A stretch of 64,000 nt of DNA from Clostridiales bacterium (GTDB lineage: Bacteria > Bacillota > Clostridia > Saccharofermentanales > Saccharofermentanaceae): NCBI GenBank assembly GCA_017551865.1, contig JAFZKB010000002.1, forward strand, positions 1-64,000. The letters run 5' to 3'. The notes below the pieces were generated by a model. The model made no database searches, was not told where the DNA came from, and worked only from the letters and a program-made list of their open reading frames with translations. Both the position numbers and the translations under genes were made by a program. Shown here one piece after another: positions 17,373 to 25,689 of the stretch; position 1 is the first letter of the stretch, and every line of letters starts with the position of its first letter.

Positions 17373-17408
17373 AAAAAGAGATCGCGGTCACTCCGCGATC
17401 TCTTTTTC
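17373..17408. terminator. Bidirectional terminator between convergent genes
   Basis: A 15-bp stem AAAAAGAGATCGCGG (17373-17387) with its complement (17393-17407) around loop TCACT. A-run and T-run on opposite sides let it end both the plus-strand lipoprotein gene and the minus-strand transglutaminase-like gene. Confidence 0.92.
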
Positions 17409-17424
17409 TTATGCATTTTCGATA

Positions 17425-18537
17425 TTACTGCTCTTCGTAGGTGAGGGTCCATTCATTACTTCCGTGCATGGGAATATACTTGATAGCATTATTCTCCATA
17501 TCGATCCCTTCGAAACTGACTTCATTGTGAAGCGGGGTAAACGTCGTATCTGTTGCTCTGTACTTGCTCATATCGTACTCTTTATTATGGATCAGGCACC
17601 AGTAATTGACCAGCGACAGATCCGCATTCGGTACATCCATGCCGTCCGCGATACGTTCATCATCTGTTTCCAGAAGATATTTCAGAACCAGGCTGCCGTC
17701 CGGTGAGGATTCTCTTAATCCCCAGGTGACATCGACATGGTAGCCCTGGCCGTTTAAAGAGACATATGTCCATGCATGGCACATCTGCGTCTGTTCGCCG
17801 ATCTCCAATGCATCTACGCCGACCTGAAGAAGGAGATATGCATAAGCACCGGCAAATTCTGTGCAGATCCCGTTTTTAGACATAAGGCAGGCGTAGGTAC
17901 TGAAGGTGTCAAATGTCTCATTCTGGTCCGAAATGTGCTGATAGACGCATTCTTTTGTCATATAATCATAAAGTCCGAAGATCTTCTCAAAGTCGGAATA
18001 GTCGGAACGGACGGCTTCGTTGAGCATTCGGGTGATTTCTTCCTCGAACGCCTTCTCCTTTTTAAGGAACTCCTCTTTATCCATCGTATACTTAAGCTTT
18101 GCGATACCGTTTTCAAAGCCGTCACCTTCTACAAGCGTGCAGGCTGGCGGAAACAGCTCACTGGTAGTTACTGAATCCGTGCACCATGCATACGCATCTT
18201 CATCAGAGCATTTGAAAGAATCTTCACCGGTGCGGATCGCATCGATCATGTTGTATAAAGATTCCCACCATTCTTCCTTGACGAACTCATCGGAAAGGAT
18301 CTTCGAGTACACGTGCGGATTGAACTCAATTGGAGCCGGTGCTTCCGTGGTCTCTTTGGTCGTTTCGACCGTCGTCTCCGTGGTGGTCGCCTCAGTAGTA
18401 GATTCGGAAGTTTCTTCTTTCGATTCTATTTTTGTTTCAGTGGCGTCTGTTGTCCGGCTGTCTTTTGCCGACTCAGTTTTTGCACATCCGGAGAAGGCAA
18501 GAACGAATATAAGTAACATGCTAAGTGTTTTTTTCAT
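17425..18537 (-). CDS. Transglutaminase-like lipoprotein
   Basis: 370 residues. Lipobox 'FSGC' with Cys18, a Thr/Glu-rich linker (about 24-68) and a transglutaminase-like core with the Cys-His-Asp triad C224 ('NGICTEFAGAY'), H254 ('CHAWTYV') and D269 ('HVDVTWG'). Such secreted proteins act as peptidases or cross-linking enzymes at the cell surface. ATG 18537 is preferred over GTG 18546, with AGAGAG 8 nt upstream. It points toward the metallopeptidase-like lipoprotein gene and shares its bidirectional terminator; both encode surface-anchored hydrolase-type proteins. Confidence 0.88.
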   Translation of the reverse strand: MKKTLSMLLIFVLAFSGCAKTESAKDSRTTDATETKIESKEETSESTTEATTTETTVETTKETTEAPAPIEFNPHVYSKILSDEFVKEEWWESLYNMIDAIRTGEDSFKCSDEDAYAWCTDSVTTSELFPPACTLVEGDGFENGIAKLKYTMDKEEFLKKEKAFEEEITRMLNEAVRSDYSDFEKIFGLYDYMTKECVYQHISDQNETFDTFSTYACLMSKNGICTEFAGAYAYLLLQVGVDALEIGEQTQMCHAWTYVSLNGQGYHVDVTWGLRESSPDGSLVLKYLLETDDERIADGMDVPNADLSLVNYWCLIHNKEYDMSKYRATDTTFTPLHNEVSFEGIDMENNAIKYIPMHGSNEWTLTYEEQ

Positions 18538-18635
18538 CGAAATCACTCTCTTTCATTATCTTGTGCTTGATTATAGGGCATGAAAGAGGTTTTTCCGTTA
18601 CGATTTCGTCACGTTGAGATTCCTGTTTTTACCGC

Positions 18636-21182
18636 TCACTCGATGCTCTTTAGAGATTCGGTCATGTCGATCCGGCGGATCTTCCCGCGCATCATGAGAT
18701 CGACGGCCAGAGAGAAAAGGATGACCAGGATCAGTGAGTAGAGGTAGCTTGGCGGGAGGATCAGGATCTTATAGGTCACGATGTCCATCTTGATCTGAGA
18801 GATGACGAAACGGTGCAGGAAGATGCCCAGCGGGATGCCTAAGATAAAGCCGAGAAGGCAGAGGATAAAGTTCTCACGGAAAACATAACTTCCGGTCTCG
18901 GATCTTTTAAATCCGAGGACCTTTAAGGTCGCGATCTCACGGGTCCTCTCGGCGATATTGATATTGTTCAAATTGAAAAGCACGATGAATGCGAGGAGCG
19001 CGGCACAGATGATGACCAGCACGACGACGTAGTTCATCTTCTCCATCGTTTCGGAAAAGCTCTTCCTGCCTTCATCCATGACGTTCCAGGATTGGATGTT
19101 CTCCGAAGAACCGACCGCGGAACCGTATTCGTAGGACTTGCCTTCCGGGACACGGATCAGCGCGCCACCTGGTCTATATTCTTCTCCAAAAGAACTCTCG
19201 TAGGTGGCATCGCTCATGATCGCGTAATGGTAGGTGTAGTTCTCGAAGATGTAATCGATCGGGCAGGTGATCGTTTTTCCTTCTTCGCCGTATTCGAGCG
19301 TGATCTTATCTCCGGCCTTAAGATCGTTGCTCTCGGCCAGTTTCAGGCTGATTCCGACCGCTCCGGTCTTCGGAAGAGAATAATCTTCTTTTCCATTATG
19401 CGGGTGAATAAACTTCGTAAATTCCGGATCGTCTGCGATGAATAGTTCGACATCTCTGATGGCAGTCTTGCTGGTATGCTTCATGCGCTCGGTACGGATC
19501 AGGATCTTCTCGGTATCCGTGGAAGTCTTCTGATCTGCCGCATCCAGGATCTTCTGCATTTCTTCTTTTTCCACACCGGGGTCGAAGTTTACGGCAACGT
19601 CGTACGTCATGATCTCATCATACTGGAAGTTAATGAGGTTGTTTATGGAGTCTTTAAGTCCGAATCCCGTGATGAGAAGCGCGGTGCAGCCGGCGATGCC
19701 GATGAGCATCATCCACATCCTCTTTTTAAATCGGAAGATGTTTCTGGCGGAGACTTTATGCAGGAAGGAAAGACGTTTCCATACCGGAGTGATGTATTCG
19801 AGGAAGATCCTTTTTCCGGACGGCGGTGCCTTCGGTCGGACCAGTTCGGCGGGGGTCTCCGTGAACTCACTAAAGCACGTGACGATGGTTACACCGACGG
19901 AACAGACCAGGGAAACGATCAGTGAAATGAGGAAGAGAGGGATCTCTGTCGTGAAGGTGATCGGGGCAAAGCCGTACATCATGTCATAGACTTTCCAGAT
20001 GGTAAAGGGGAAGATCTTCGTCCCGGCGGCAAAACCGCCAACGGCACCGATCACGGAAGCGGACCCGGCATAGACGATGTACTTTAAGATGATGGAGAAC
20101 TTGCTGTAGCCCACGGCGCGCATCGTGCCGATCTCGGATCTTTCGTCGGAGACCATACGCTGCATGGTCGTGGAACAGACGAGCGCGGCTAAAGCGAAAA
20201 AGAAGATCGGGAAGACCGATGCGATACCATCTACGATCTTCGCGTCATTTTGAAAACTCACGTAGCCGACATTCGTATCGCGTTTCAGAAGATAAAAATC
20301 AGCCGAAGAAGGAAAGTCGTCCATGGATATATCGATCCCGAGCGCTTCCATGGTAGCGGGATCAGAAGAGCTCAGTCCGTACTGTGTAAGAAGGGCGGAA
20401 TACTGCGCTTCGGCTTCTTTCTTCAGACGGTCGTAGCGGTCCGAGACGACTTGCTCAACGCGCGGACGGAGAGTCTTCTCAAAAGCATCGATTCGGTCGT
20501 CGTATTCATCGGAAAAAGCTTTTGGATCTTCATCAAGTTTTACGAAGATCTCGGAATACGCATCGAAGACAAGGGCGTCCTTTTTCACGAAGGCGAAGTA
20601 GTCGATCGAACCATCTCCGATCTCTGTGGTGCCTTTCTGGAAATTCATGTAGTACGGCGAACGCACGCGCCCGACGACTTCGTATTCTTCATATGCGAAG
20701 CCTTCGCCCTCAGAAAGAAGGAGCGTGTCGCCGATCAGATCGGACTTGCAGGCATAGGCATCGACCACGGCTTCGTGATCGTTCTCCGGAAGCCGTCCCT
20801 CAATGAGATCCAGGGTATTCACATTTTCAGTGATCGTGTGGAATCGAACGACCGAAACGAGATCTTCGTTTCCTCCGGAGGTGCCTGTTCTTCTCGAAAA
20901 GATCCCGTCTGTATATGCGGCGCCTTCCGAGGCACGGATGCCTTCTATCTCCCCGATCTTTTTTGCATCCTCATCGTCAAAGCCGATGGTCGAGAGGATA
21001 CGGAAATCGTAGAGGGACCGCTCATGGATATATTTATCTCCGGTTGCCAGAAATGCCGGCATCGTGCTTTTTAATCCCGCGAAAAAACCGACGCCCAGAG
21101 CGATGATCGCAAGGATCGCCAGATAACGCATCAGGCTGCCTTTTATGCATCGGAAAACGACCTTCCAGTAACTGCGCTTCAT
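18636..21182 (-). CDS. FtsX-family ABC transporter permease
   Basis: About 848 residues with a MacB/FtsX layout: TM helix at about 15-37, a large extracytoplasmic region, three TM helices (about 310-430), a second TM near 500, a second ectodomain and three C-terminal TM helices (about 735-835), that is, two fused FtsX units. 'SDERSEIGTMRAVGYS' and 'AERTREIATLKVLGF' are the conserved coupling segments contacting the ATPase. It is co-transcribed with the ATP-binding gene upstream, whose stop lies 8 bp inside an alternative longer start. Likely role is lipoprotein, peptide or lipid extraction/export rather than import; substrate unknown. Confidence 0.9.
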   Translation of the reverse strand: MKRSYWKVVFRCIKGSLMRYLAILAIIALGVGFFAGLKSTMPAFLATGDKYIHERSLYDFRILSTIGFDDEDAKKIGEIEGIRASEGAAYTDGIFSRRTGTSGGNEDLVSVVRFHTITENVNTLDLIEGRLPENDHEAVVDAYACKSDLIGDTLLLSEGEGFAYEEYEVVGRVRSPYYMNFQKGTTEIGDGSIDYFAFVKKDALVFDAYSEIFVKLDEDPKAFSDEYDDRIDAFEKTLRPRVEQVVSDRYDRLKKEAEAQYSALLTQYGLSSSDPATMEALGIDISMDDFPSSADFYLLKRDTNVGYVSFQNDAKIVDGIASVFPIFFFALAALVCSTTMQRMVSDERSEIGTMRAVGYSKFSIILKYIVYAGSASVIGAVGGFAAGTKIFPFTIWKVYDMMYGFAPITFTTEIPLFLISLIVSLVCSVGVTIVTCFSEFTETPAELVRPKAPPSGKRIFLEYITPVWKRLSFLHKVSARNIFRFKKRMWMMLIGIAGCTALLITGFGLKDSINNLINFQYDEIMTYDVAVNFDPGVEKEEMQKILDAADQKTSTDTEKILIRTERMKHTSKTAIRDVELFIADDPEFTKFIHPHNGKEDYSLPKTGAVGISLKLAESNDLKAGDKITLEYGEEGKTITCPIDYIFENYTYHYAIMSDATYESSFGEEYRPGGALIRVPEGKSYEYGSAVGSSENIQSWNVMDEGRKSFSETMEKMNYVVVLVIICAALLAFIVLFNLNNINIAERTREIATLKVLGFKRSETGSYVFRENFILCLLGFILGIPLGIFLHRFVISQIKMDIVTYKILILPPSYLYSLILVILFSLAVDLMMRGKIRRIDMTESLKSIE

Positions 21183-21189
21183 GGGCCGT

Positions 21190-21891
21190 TCACCATTCGA
21201 TATCTTCAATGGATTTCGGACTCGGATTTACTTCGTTACTTTCGATCCGGCCGTTCTTGATACGTATCACGCGGTCCGCCATCGCCGCCAGTGTGGAGTT
21301 ATGTGTGATGATGATCACCGTCATCTTTTTCTCGTTACATAGCTGTGAAAGGAGCCGCAGGATCGATTTACCTGTCTGGTAGTCGAGCGCGCCGGTCGGT
21401 TCATCGCAAAGGAGCAGTTTCGGGTTCTTCGCGACGGCACGGGCGATCGCGACACGCTGCTGCTCACCGCCCGAAAGCTGGGCAGGGAAGTTCTTTTTGC
21501 GGTCGGAAAGGCCGACATCTTCCAGGACCGTGTCCGGATCCATCGGATCGGCGACCAGCTGGGACGCCATCTCAACGTTCTCGATCGCGGTTAAGTTCGG
21601 GATCAGATTATAAAACTGAAAGACGAAACCGACATCGGATCTTCTGTAGTTCGCCAGTTCTTTTTCGCGGAAAGAAGAGATCTTCACACCATCAAGAAGC
21701 ACGGTACCGCTCGTCAGGGTATCCATGCCGCCGAGGATGTTGAGGAGCGTGGTCTTTCCTGCGCCGGACTGGCCGAGGATCACGCAGAGCTCGCCTTTTT
21801 CGATGGAGAAATCGGCGCCGTCGAGCGCATGCACTTCCACATCCCCTGTCTTATATATTTTCTTTACGTCCTGAAACTCGATGTATGCCAT
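21190..21891 (-). CDS. ABC transporter ATP-binding protein, LolD/MacB type
   Basis: 233 residues with Walker A 'GQSGAGKTT', the Q-loop '[21 protein letters not shown]', signature '[10 protein letters not shown]', Walker B '[12 protein letters not shown]' and H-loop 'IIITHN'. This sequence type pairs with FtsX/MacB permeases, matching the gene immediately downstream on the same strand. Transcription probably starts at the TTGAAA/TATAAT promoter at 21929-21957. Confidence 0.95.
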   Translation of the reverse strand: MAYIEFQDVKKIYKTGDVEVHALDGADFSIEKGELCVILGQSGAGKTTLLNILGGMDTLTSGTVLLDGVKISSFREKELANYRRSDVGFVFQFYNLIPNLTAIENVEMASQLVADPMDPDTVLEDVGLSDRKKNFPAQLSGGEQQRVAIARAVAKNPKLLLCDEPTGALDYQTGKSILRLLSQLCNEKKMTVIIITHNSTLAAMADRVIRIKNGRIESNEVNPSPKSIEDIEW

Positions 21892-21928
21892 TACCCTAGC
21901 CGTCTATTTTCTAAATTTTTACATGAAA

Positions 21929-21957
21929 ATTATACCCTGTAGAGCAGGGAGTTTCAA
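21929..21957 (-). promoter_or_regulatory. Promoter of the ABC exporter operon with dyad in spacer
   Basis: On the minus strand TTGAAA (21957-21952) and TATAAT (21934-21929) are separated by 17 bp. The spacer carries the dyad CCCTG-N5-CAGGG (21935-21949), a candidate operator. The -35 hexamer overlaps the start of the repeated promoter block that points the other way. Confidence 0.7.
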
Positions 21958-22011
21958 TTTTCCTGATTATTTCTATACTGTCACTTGAAAGAGCGCACAG
22001 GGACGTATAAT
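21951..22011 (+). promoter_or_regulatory. Promoter block, copy 2, with no plus-strand gene behind it
   Basis: Shares CTGATTATTTCT, TGTCACTTG and GTATAAT with 15046-15105, with CACTTG (21982-21987) and TATAAT (22006-22011) again 18 bp apart. It reads toward the 3' end of a minus-strand gene, so any transcript would be a short RNA antisense to it. GCACGGGAACCGTGG-like pairing just downstream could fold as a hairpin. Confidence 0.55.
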
Positions 22012-22055
22012 CTTTCGTGGAGCTGAAGCACGGGAACCGTGGAAAGCCGCTGGAA

Positions 22056-22295
22056 TCAGGAATCTTTCTGGAAAATGAAATCCTGTTTGAAGGTGGGGCC
22101 GACCATCGTGACCTGTACTGTGATGGCTAAGGACAAAAGCGCATCAAGGATAAGTGCGAGGATCCCTGCGTAAAGCAGCGGATGAAAGAAAATACTTCCG
22201 ATAAGCAGAATGGCGGAGACCACCAGCAGATACCGAAAGTATGCGAAAAACGAAAGCAGAAAGCAGGCGAGAGCACTTCTCAGTCTTTTCTTCAT
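22056..22295 (-). CDS. Small two-TM membrane protein
   Basis: 79 residues, mostly hydrophobic, with helices at about 10-35 and 40-63 after a basic 'MKKRLRS' start. AAGGAGGG lies 4-5 nt before the ATG, which makes it a believable gene despite its length. On the minus strand TTGTCA and TAAGAT upstream (about 22360-22380) form a plausible promoter. No family recognised. Confidence 0.65.
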   Translation of the reverse strand: MKKRLRSALACFLLSFFAYFRYLLVVSAILLIGSIFFHPLLYAGILALILDALLSLAITVQVTMVGPTFKQDFIFQKDS

Positions 22296-22479
22296 GACAC
22301 CCTCCTTGGTCCGTATTTCCGAGTTTTGGGAAATGTGATTTTGTAACTAATTCCATCTTAACACTCTTTTTTCATTTTTTGACAATAGGGAAACGCGATT
22401 TTTCAAGTTTTTTATGAAATGAAAGAGAGGATCTGCTTTACGAAAAGAAACGGTCACCCGGAAAGCGGCTCCTTATGAT

Positions 22480-22524
22480 ACGCGCGTGCGCGTTATTGAC
22501 AGGGAAAAAATAGTGTATTAATAT
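22480..22524 (+). promoter_or_regulatory. Promoter of the sugar-nucleotide dehydratase gene
   Basis: TTGACA (22496-22501), 17-bp spacer, TAATAT (22519-22524). Directly upstream lies a GC-rich dyad ACGCGC-GT-GCGCGT (22480-22493). The rest of 22296-22604 shows no gene. Confidence 0.75.
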
Positions 22525-22604
22525 CTCGTAAGCACGCAATAAACGTGATATTATACATAGGAACACAGGAGTTTTATAAGAACTCTATTTGCAGGCGAAA
22601 AGAT

Positions 22605-24503
22605 ATGGGAAAAGAAAAACCGGTAAAAAACAAAAAAAAGGTAGATATGCAATGGGTCACCCATTCGATCGTGGTACTAGTAGCTGATGTGCTTGTCGTA
22701 CTGTTCTCTTATTTTGCCGCGCTCTGGATCCGCTTCGATATGCACTTCCGAGGCATCCCGAATGAGTACTTTCAGACATACCTTAAGATCATCCCTCTCT
22801 GGTGTGTGATCACTGTCGCTGTTTTCTTTCTTTTCAAGCTGTATCACAGTATCTGGTCATACGTCAGTCTCGATGAAACCTTTACCATGATCAAGGCGTA
22901 CCTCGTCCTGATCCTCTGCTATGTTCTGACGAAATATCTCTTCAAGCTGGATATGCCGAGATCCTTCTATTTCTTCGGCATCTTCATCGCCTTCGTACTC
23001 CATGTGGCCGTAAGATTCTCTTACCGTCTGATCCGCCATATCCGCAATGAGTACAGCAAGAGCAACGAATACAGAGCCGGTGATGTCGAGAATGTCATGA
23101 TCATCGGCGGCGGTTCCGCAGGAAGTGTCCTTCTTCGTGAACTCAAAGTAGATACCCACCAGAAGCAGCGTCCGGTTTGCATCATCGACGATAACCCGGG
23201 CAAGGTCGGCAGAGAACTCTATGGTGTGCCGATCGTTGGCGGACGTGATATGATCGTGGAAAAAGCGGCGGAGTATAATGTCGGTTCCATCATCCTTGCG
23301 ATGCCGACGGCATCCCCGAAAGACATTAAGAATATCCTCAACATCTGTAAAGAGACAGGTGCGAAAGTACGTACGCTCCCGGGCGTGTATCAGATCGCGA
23401 ACGGCGACGTAAACGTAAGCCGTCTGAAGGATGTTGAGCTTACGGATCTTCTCGGAAGAGATCCGATCGAGATCGATAACAACGAAGTATTTAAGATGCT
23501 GAAAGGCAAGACGATCCTTGTCACCGGCGGTGGCGGATCCATCGGATCCGAGCTCTGCCGTCAGATCGCCGCGCATCAGCCGAAACAGCTCATCATCTTC
23601 GACATCTACGAAAATGGTGCCTACGAGATCCAGCAGGAACTGGTCCGAAAGTACAGAGACAGCCTCAATCTCGTCACTCTCATCGGTTCGGTAAGAAACA
23701 CGCATCGTATCGAGAGCGTTATGGAAAAGTACCGTCCGAACATCGTTTTCCATGCGGCTGCACATAAGCATGTCCCGCTCATGGAGGACAGTCCGAACGA
23801 AGCCATCAAGAACAATGTCATGGGTACATATAAGACGGCTGTAGCCGCAGCAGCTGCAGGGGTCGAGACATTCGTTCTCATTTCCACGGATAAGGCCGTT
23901 AACCCGACAAACCTCATGGGTGCTTCCAAGCGTATCTGCGAGATGATCATCCAGATGATGAACCGCCGCTCGGAGAAGACGAATTTCGTCGCCGTTCGTT
24001 TCGGTAACGTTCTCGGCTCGAATGGTTCCGTTGTTCCGCTCTTTAGAAAGCAGATCGAAGAGGGTGGTCCGGTCACGGTTACCCATAAGGACATCATCCG
24101 TTACTTCATGACGATCCCGGAGGCCGTCTCCCTCGTTCTTCAGGCATCCCAGTATGCCAAGGGCGGTGAGATCTTCGTCCTCGATATGGGTGAGCCGGTG
24201 AAGATCGATGACATGGCCAGAAACCTTATCAAGCTGTCCGGATATACTCCGGATGTCGATATCAAGATCAAGTACACCGGCCTTCGTCCGGGTGAGAAGC
24301 TCTATGAGGAAAAGCTCATGGATGAAGAAGGCATGCAGACGACAGATAACAAACTTATCTTCATCGGAAAGCCGATCGAGATGGATGACGAGTGGTTCAA
24401 AAAGAAGATCGAAGAACTCGACCTCGACAGCCAGGAAGATGACGAGAACATCAAGAAGTATGTTCAGGAGATCGTGCCGACCTATAAACCGGGTTCCATG
24501 TGA
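22605..24503 (+). CDS. UDP-sugar 4,6-dehydratase, PglF/EpsC/CapD type
   Basis: 632 residues. Four N-terminal TM helices (about 20-42, 62-80, 95-115, 118-140), a first Rossmann domain with 'IIGGGSAG' (167-174), then the catalytic extended-SDR domain with 'VTGGGGSIGSE' (306-316) and 'STDKAVNPTNLMGASKR', where the usual Tyr of YxxxK is replaced as in PglF/CapD. These membrane enzymes convert UDP-GlcNAc to a 4-keto-6-deoxy sugar for capsule, glycan or protein glycosylation. No glycosyltransferase cluster is adjacent, so the end product is open. ATG 22605 is preferred; a GTG 60 nt upstream lacks a ribosome site. Confidence 0.9.
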   Translation: MGKEKPVKNKKKVDMQWVTHSIVVLVADVLVVLFSYFAALWIRFDMHFRGIPNEYFQTYLKIIPLWCVITVAVFFLFKLYHSIWSYVSLDETFTMIKAYLVLILCYVLTKYLFKLDMPRSFYFFGIFIAFVLHVAVRFSYRLIRHIRNEYSKSNEYRAGDVENVMIIGGGSAGSVLLRELKVDTHQKQRPVCIIDDNPGKVGRELYGVPIVGGRDMIVEKAAEYNVGSIILAMPTASPKDIKNILNICKETGAKVRTLPGVYQIANGDVNVSRLKDVELTDLLGRDPIEIDNNEVFKMLKGKTILVTGGGGSIGSELCRQIAAHQPKQLIIFDIYENGAYEIQQELVRKYRDSLNLVTLIGSVRNTHRIESVMEKYRPNIVFHAAAHKHVPLMEDSPNEAIKNNVMGTYKTAVAAAAAGVETFVLISTDKAVNPTNLMGASKRICEMIIQMMNRRSEKTNFVAVRFGNVLGSNGSVVPLFRKQIEEGGPVTVTHKDIIRYFMTIPEAVSLVLQASQYAKGGEIFVLDMGEPVKIDDMARNLIKLSGYTPDVDIKIKYTGLRPGEKLYEEKLMDEEGMQTTDNKLIFIGKPIEMDDEWFKKKIEELDLDSQEDDENIKKYVQEIVPTYKPGSM

Positions 24504-24532
24504 TCAATTTCAATCAATAAGTATAGAACCGA

Positions 24533-24571
24533 AGGGGGTTACCTCAATCCTATGGGGTGCCCCCTCTTTTA
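24533..24571 (+). terminator. Terminator of the dehydratase gene
   Basis: Outer stem AGGGGG (24533-24538) and CCCCCT (24560-24565), inner stem ACCTC/GGGGT, followed by CTTTTA. Confidence 0.85.
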
Positions 24572-24667
24572 TTTGTGTTCGGTAGCCGTGAACTCGTTAT
24601 GAAGAATCGATTGCCGTATATTCTTGCAAAATCCGATTTCATACGGCAGCTGTTTCTGCCAAATGCT

Positions 24668-24976
24668 GCGATTCCCATGACTGTTTTAAAGTGATAACCA
24701 TGGTTATTTGAAAAAAAGCGCTATTCCCCATGAGTGCTTTTAAGAGAAAAAACATGGGTGTTTGAAAAAAACGCTATTCCCCATGTCTGTTTTTAAGAGA
24801 AAATGCATGGCTATTTGAAAAATGCGCGAATCCCCATGACCTCCCCGGCATGGGGATTCGGATATTCTTGGATTTCCCATGAAGATTTTCCTCTTTTTCG
24901 GCATGGGAATCTTTAGGAACACTCTTTTCCCATGATTTCCTCTTCCAGTTCTGGGCAGAAAAGGCATGGGAATCCT
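24668..24976. repeat. Array of six CCATG...CATGG dyad units
   Basis: Six consecutive units, each an arm ending CCATG followed about 10-30 nt later by an arm starting CATGG. The first three (24668, 24718, 24772) are also direct repeats about 50 bp long sharing TTTTAAGAGAAAA-like centres and TTTGAAAAA tails. Unit 4 is a perfect hairpin GAATCCCCATG (24828-24838) and CATGGGGATTC (24849-24859); units 5 and 6 have TTCCCATG/CATGGGAATC arms. There is no coding sense on either strand and no identical spacer-repeat structure as in CRISPR. See findings. Confidence 0.75.
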
Positions 24977-25215
24977 TAAAAATCGGTCAAGTCCATATTT
25001 GTGTGTAAATTCAAAACCTGCACAATTTCTGCCTAATTACGCCGCCTTTATCAGCGCCAACTGTTCTAGCGCAATGCTTCTCAGTTTAGGGAATGTATCT
25101 GCACAGAGCTTGTCAAAGGTTTTCTCTGCGTACAATCTATTCCCGGTTGCATAACTATTGCTTATTTCAATATACGGACATAACTTTGGAAAACTCAGTC
25201 TTTTTGAAAAAGGTG
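24977..25215. other. Non-coding region before the GntR-ABC operon
   Basis: No supported gene. The minus strand has a 64-codon open frame (25037-25231) without a ribosome site; it may be a decayed gene remnant or chance. Confidence 0.4.
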
Positions 25216-25260
25216 TTGACACGGAAGACAAATCGTATTATTGTACTAATCAAGTAGTAC
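25216..25260 (+). promoter_or_regulatory. Promoter and YtrA-type operator of the GntR-ABC operon
   Basis: TTGACA (25216-25221), 17-bp spacer and TATTGT (25239-25244). A perfect dyad GTACTA-N6-TAGTAC (25243-25260) overlaps the -10 and start region, where the GntR protein encoded next should bind and repress. Confidence 0.75.
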
Positions 25261-25320
25261 AGTTTCGAAAGAGGTTATTCTCCTTTTCGAAAAGATCCTT
25301 TCAAGTCAGGAGGTAAGAAC

Positions 25321-25689
25321 ATGCCGTGGGCGTTTAAAGAAAACCGACCGATCTTCCAGCAGATCTACGACATGATCGTGATCCGCATCTTAAACGGGAC
25401 ATACCCGATGGGCGGCAAGCTTCCTTCTGTGCGCGAAATGGCCGAGGAGGCTGGCGTGAATCCGAATACTATGCAAAGAGCAATGTCCCAGTTGGAAGAT
25501 ACAGGACTTGCGATCACGAACCGCACCAGCGGACGTATCGTTACCACAGACGAAGAGCTGCTAAAGAGGATCAAGCGGGAATATGCTGTGGCCGCAGTAG
25601 AAGATTTCCTGCAGGAGATGGGAAAACTCGGGATGTCGCAGGAGGATGCAGTCTCCCTGATCCAGGATATCGGAGGTGAAAAGAAATGA
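25321..25689 (+). CDS. GntR-family regulator, YtrA subfamily
   Basis: 122 residues: an N-terminal winged helix ('LPSVREMAEEAGVNPNTMQRA', about 37-57) and only a short helical C-terminal tail for dimerisation, which defines the YtrA subfamily. These repress adjacent ABC transporter operons and respond to envelope stress or antibiotics in known cases. AGGAGG lies 7 nt before the ATG. The stop overlaps the ATPase gene by 4 nt, and the GTACTA dyad upstream is its probable operator. Confidence 0.93.
   Translation: MPWAFKENRPIFQQIYDMIVIRILNGTYPMGGKLPSVREMAEEAGVNPNTMQRAMSQLEDTGLAITNRTSGRIVTTDEELLKRIKREYAVAAVEDFLQEMGKLGMSQEDAVSLIQDIGGEKK

Noticed and set aside
20250..21074. 274-codon plus-strand frame opposite the ABC permease
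   Set aside because: Antisense shadow of a gene with clear FtsX motifs; composition is Arg/His/Phe-rich and it lacks a ribosome site.
22857..24086. 409-codon minus-strand frame opposite the sugar dehydratase
   Set aside because: Antisense shadow of a gene with complete SDR motifs; no family features of its own.
24740..24967. A 75-codon minus-strand frame with repeated Met-Gly-Asn-like words
   Set aside because: The apparent repeats are the CCATG/CATGG dyads read as codons; both strands and several frames give similar words, which is expected of palindromic DNA and not of a gene.
24668..24976. CRISPR array
   Set aside because: Units diverge, lack a constant repeat of fixed length with unique equal spacers, and no cas genes are present.
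25037..25231. 64-codon minus-strand frame
   Set aside because: No ribosome site and no recognisable domain; it overlaps the promoter of the GntR operon. A decayed remnant is possible but unsupported.
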